A stretch of 7,165 bases of DNA, taken from JBFKPQ01 sp041628225 (GTDB lineage Bacteria > Actinomycetota > Acidimicrobiia > Spongiisociales > JAENVV01). A program made the position numbers and the translations under genes. The DNA lies in NCBI GenBank assembly GCA_041628225.1, contig JBFKPQ010000119.1:1-7165 (forward strand), read 5' to 3'. Numbering within the stretch: position 1 is the stretch's first letter; each line of letters opens with the position of its first letter. This document shows, piece by piece, positions 6,620 to 7,165 of the stretch. Below the pieces are notes generated by a model. That model was not told the origin of the DNA, searched no databases, and saw only the letters and a program-made list of their open reading frames with translations.

Positions 6620-7165
6620 CAGTCCTGCACGACCGTGGTCGCCACCGGGTCCCACACCACGACGGTCTCCTCCCCCACCTCGTACAGCTCAACGCCGGGA
6701 CGGTTTTCTTCCTTCGCTTCGATCACACCGGCGGACGTGTCGACGTCGTAGTAGAAGACGTCGCCGTGGTAGATCCGCCGGACGACCTTCCCCGTCACGC
6801 GGTTGCTCCCATCCGGAATCGCTTCGTCGAGGTCGTAGAGGCTGAGCCGCTCAGGGCGAATCGCAACGGTCACGTCCTCACCCGAACCTGCGCCGGTACT
6901 CGCATGGATCACCGTGTCCCCGAGCAACCGCACCGTCGAATGGTCGACCGCGACGGCCGGCAACAGGTTGATCTCACCGATGAAATCGGCGACGAACCGC
7001 GAGGTCGGGTGCTCGTAGATGTCTTGCGGCGCACCGACCTGCAGCAGGCGTCCGTCGTGCATGACACCGATCCGGTCGCTCATGGTGAGCGCCTCGTCCT
7101 GATCGTGCGTCACGTAGACGAAGGTGATCCCGACGCGGGCCTGGAGTTCCTTCAGCTCTACCTGC
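6619..7165 (-). CDS. potA: PotA-like polyamine ABC transporter ATPase, C-terminal part
   Basis: The window holds the last 181 residues of the importer's ATPase; the gene enters from the right edge. The visible start QVELKELQARVGITFVYVTHDQDEAL contains the H-loop (switch) histidine at visible residue 20. It is followed by MSDRIGVMHDGRLLQVG (28-44) and the DIYEHPTSRFVADFIGEINLL stretch (48-68) typical of PotA. The remainder (about 97-181) is a TOBE-type regulatory domain with AIRPERL (101-107). The Walker A, signature and Walker B motifs lie outside, so catalytic integrity cannot be judged. A GTG at 7113 is an internal valine codon in this frame, not a start. The length fits roughly half of E. 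coli PotA. It powers transport through the PotB/PotC-like channel encoded immediately downstream. Confidence 0.94.
   Translation of the reverse strand, partial: QVELKELQARVGITFVYVTHDQDEALTMSDRIGVMHDGRLLQVGAPQDIYEHPTSRFVADFIGEINLLPAVAVDHSTVRLLGDTVIHASTGAGSGEDVTVAIRPERLSLYDLDEAIPDGSNRVTGKVVRRIYHGDVFYYDVDTSAGVIEAKEENRPGVELYEVGEETVVVWDPVATTVVQD

Noticed and set aside
5736..6692. A 611-residue minus-strand frame that extends the potC-like gene upstream through potB
   Set aside because: The extension overlaps potB in another frame, is Arg/Gly/Ser-rich and lacks membrane segments. The potC family start coincides with an ATGA overlap at 5735.
1..7165. Search for CRISPR repeats, tRNA or rRNA genes, insertion sequences, prophage genes and tandem repeats
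   Set aside because: Reading the gaps and coding regions showed no direct repeat arrays, cloverleaf-like sequence, transposase motifs or terminal inverted repeats; gaps are at most about 120 bases.

Overview
This is a GC-rich window in which every gene I can support lies on the minus strand, with no convincing plus-strand gene. The high GC content, GTG start, strong GGAGGTGA ribosome binding site and the lipoprotein-type (not periplasmic) solute-binding protein fit a high-GC actinobacterium. That assignment is an inference from style and was not checked by any search.

Read in the direction of transcription (right to left), the order is: the C-terminal half of a PotA-type ATPase (7165-6619, cut by the window edge), PotB-type permease (6619-5732), PotC-type permease (5735-4857) and a PotD-type lipoprotein (4843-3755). 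Then come a YtcJ-like metal-dependent amidohydrolase (3711-2110), an aldo/keto reductase (2083-1097), a YgeA-like amino-acid racemase (978-289), and the N-terminus of an acyl-CoA synthetase-like AMP-forming ligase that runs off the left edge (275-1, or from 305).

The first four genes form a complete spermidine/putrescine-class ABC importer. Their junctions are very tight (TGATG, ATGA, then 13 nt with a good ribosome binding site), as expected for an operon whose subunits are made together. After the potD-like stop codon the architecture changes. A perfect 26-nt palindrome separates the importer from the enzymes, and a long, nearly perfect inverted repeat precedes the racemase start. The reductase has a strong ribosome binding site that could fold into a small hairpin just after the preceding stop codon.

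Taken together, the layout suggests uptake of a cationic amine-like or N-substituted amine/amide compound followed by amide hydrolysis, carbonyl reduction or oxidation, amino-acid racemisation and CoA activation of a carboxylate. The individual family assignments are strong for the transporter and racemase and good for the reductase and amidohydrolase. The joint pathway is a hypothesis from gene order only. I saw no RNA genes, mobile elements, CRISPR arrays or tRNAs. No gap between genes exceeds about 120 bases.
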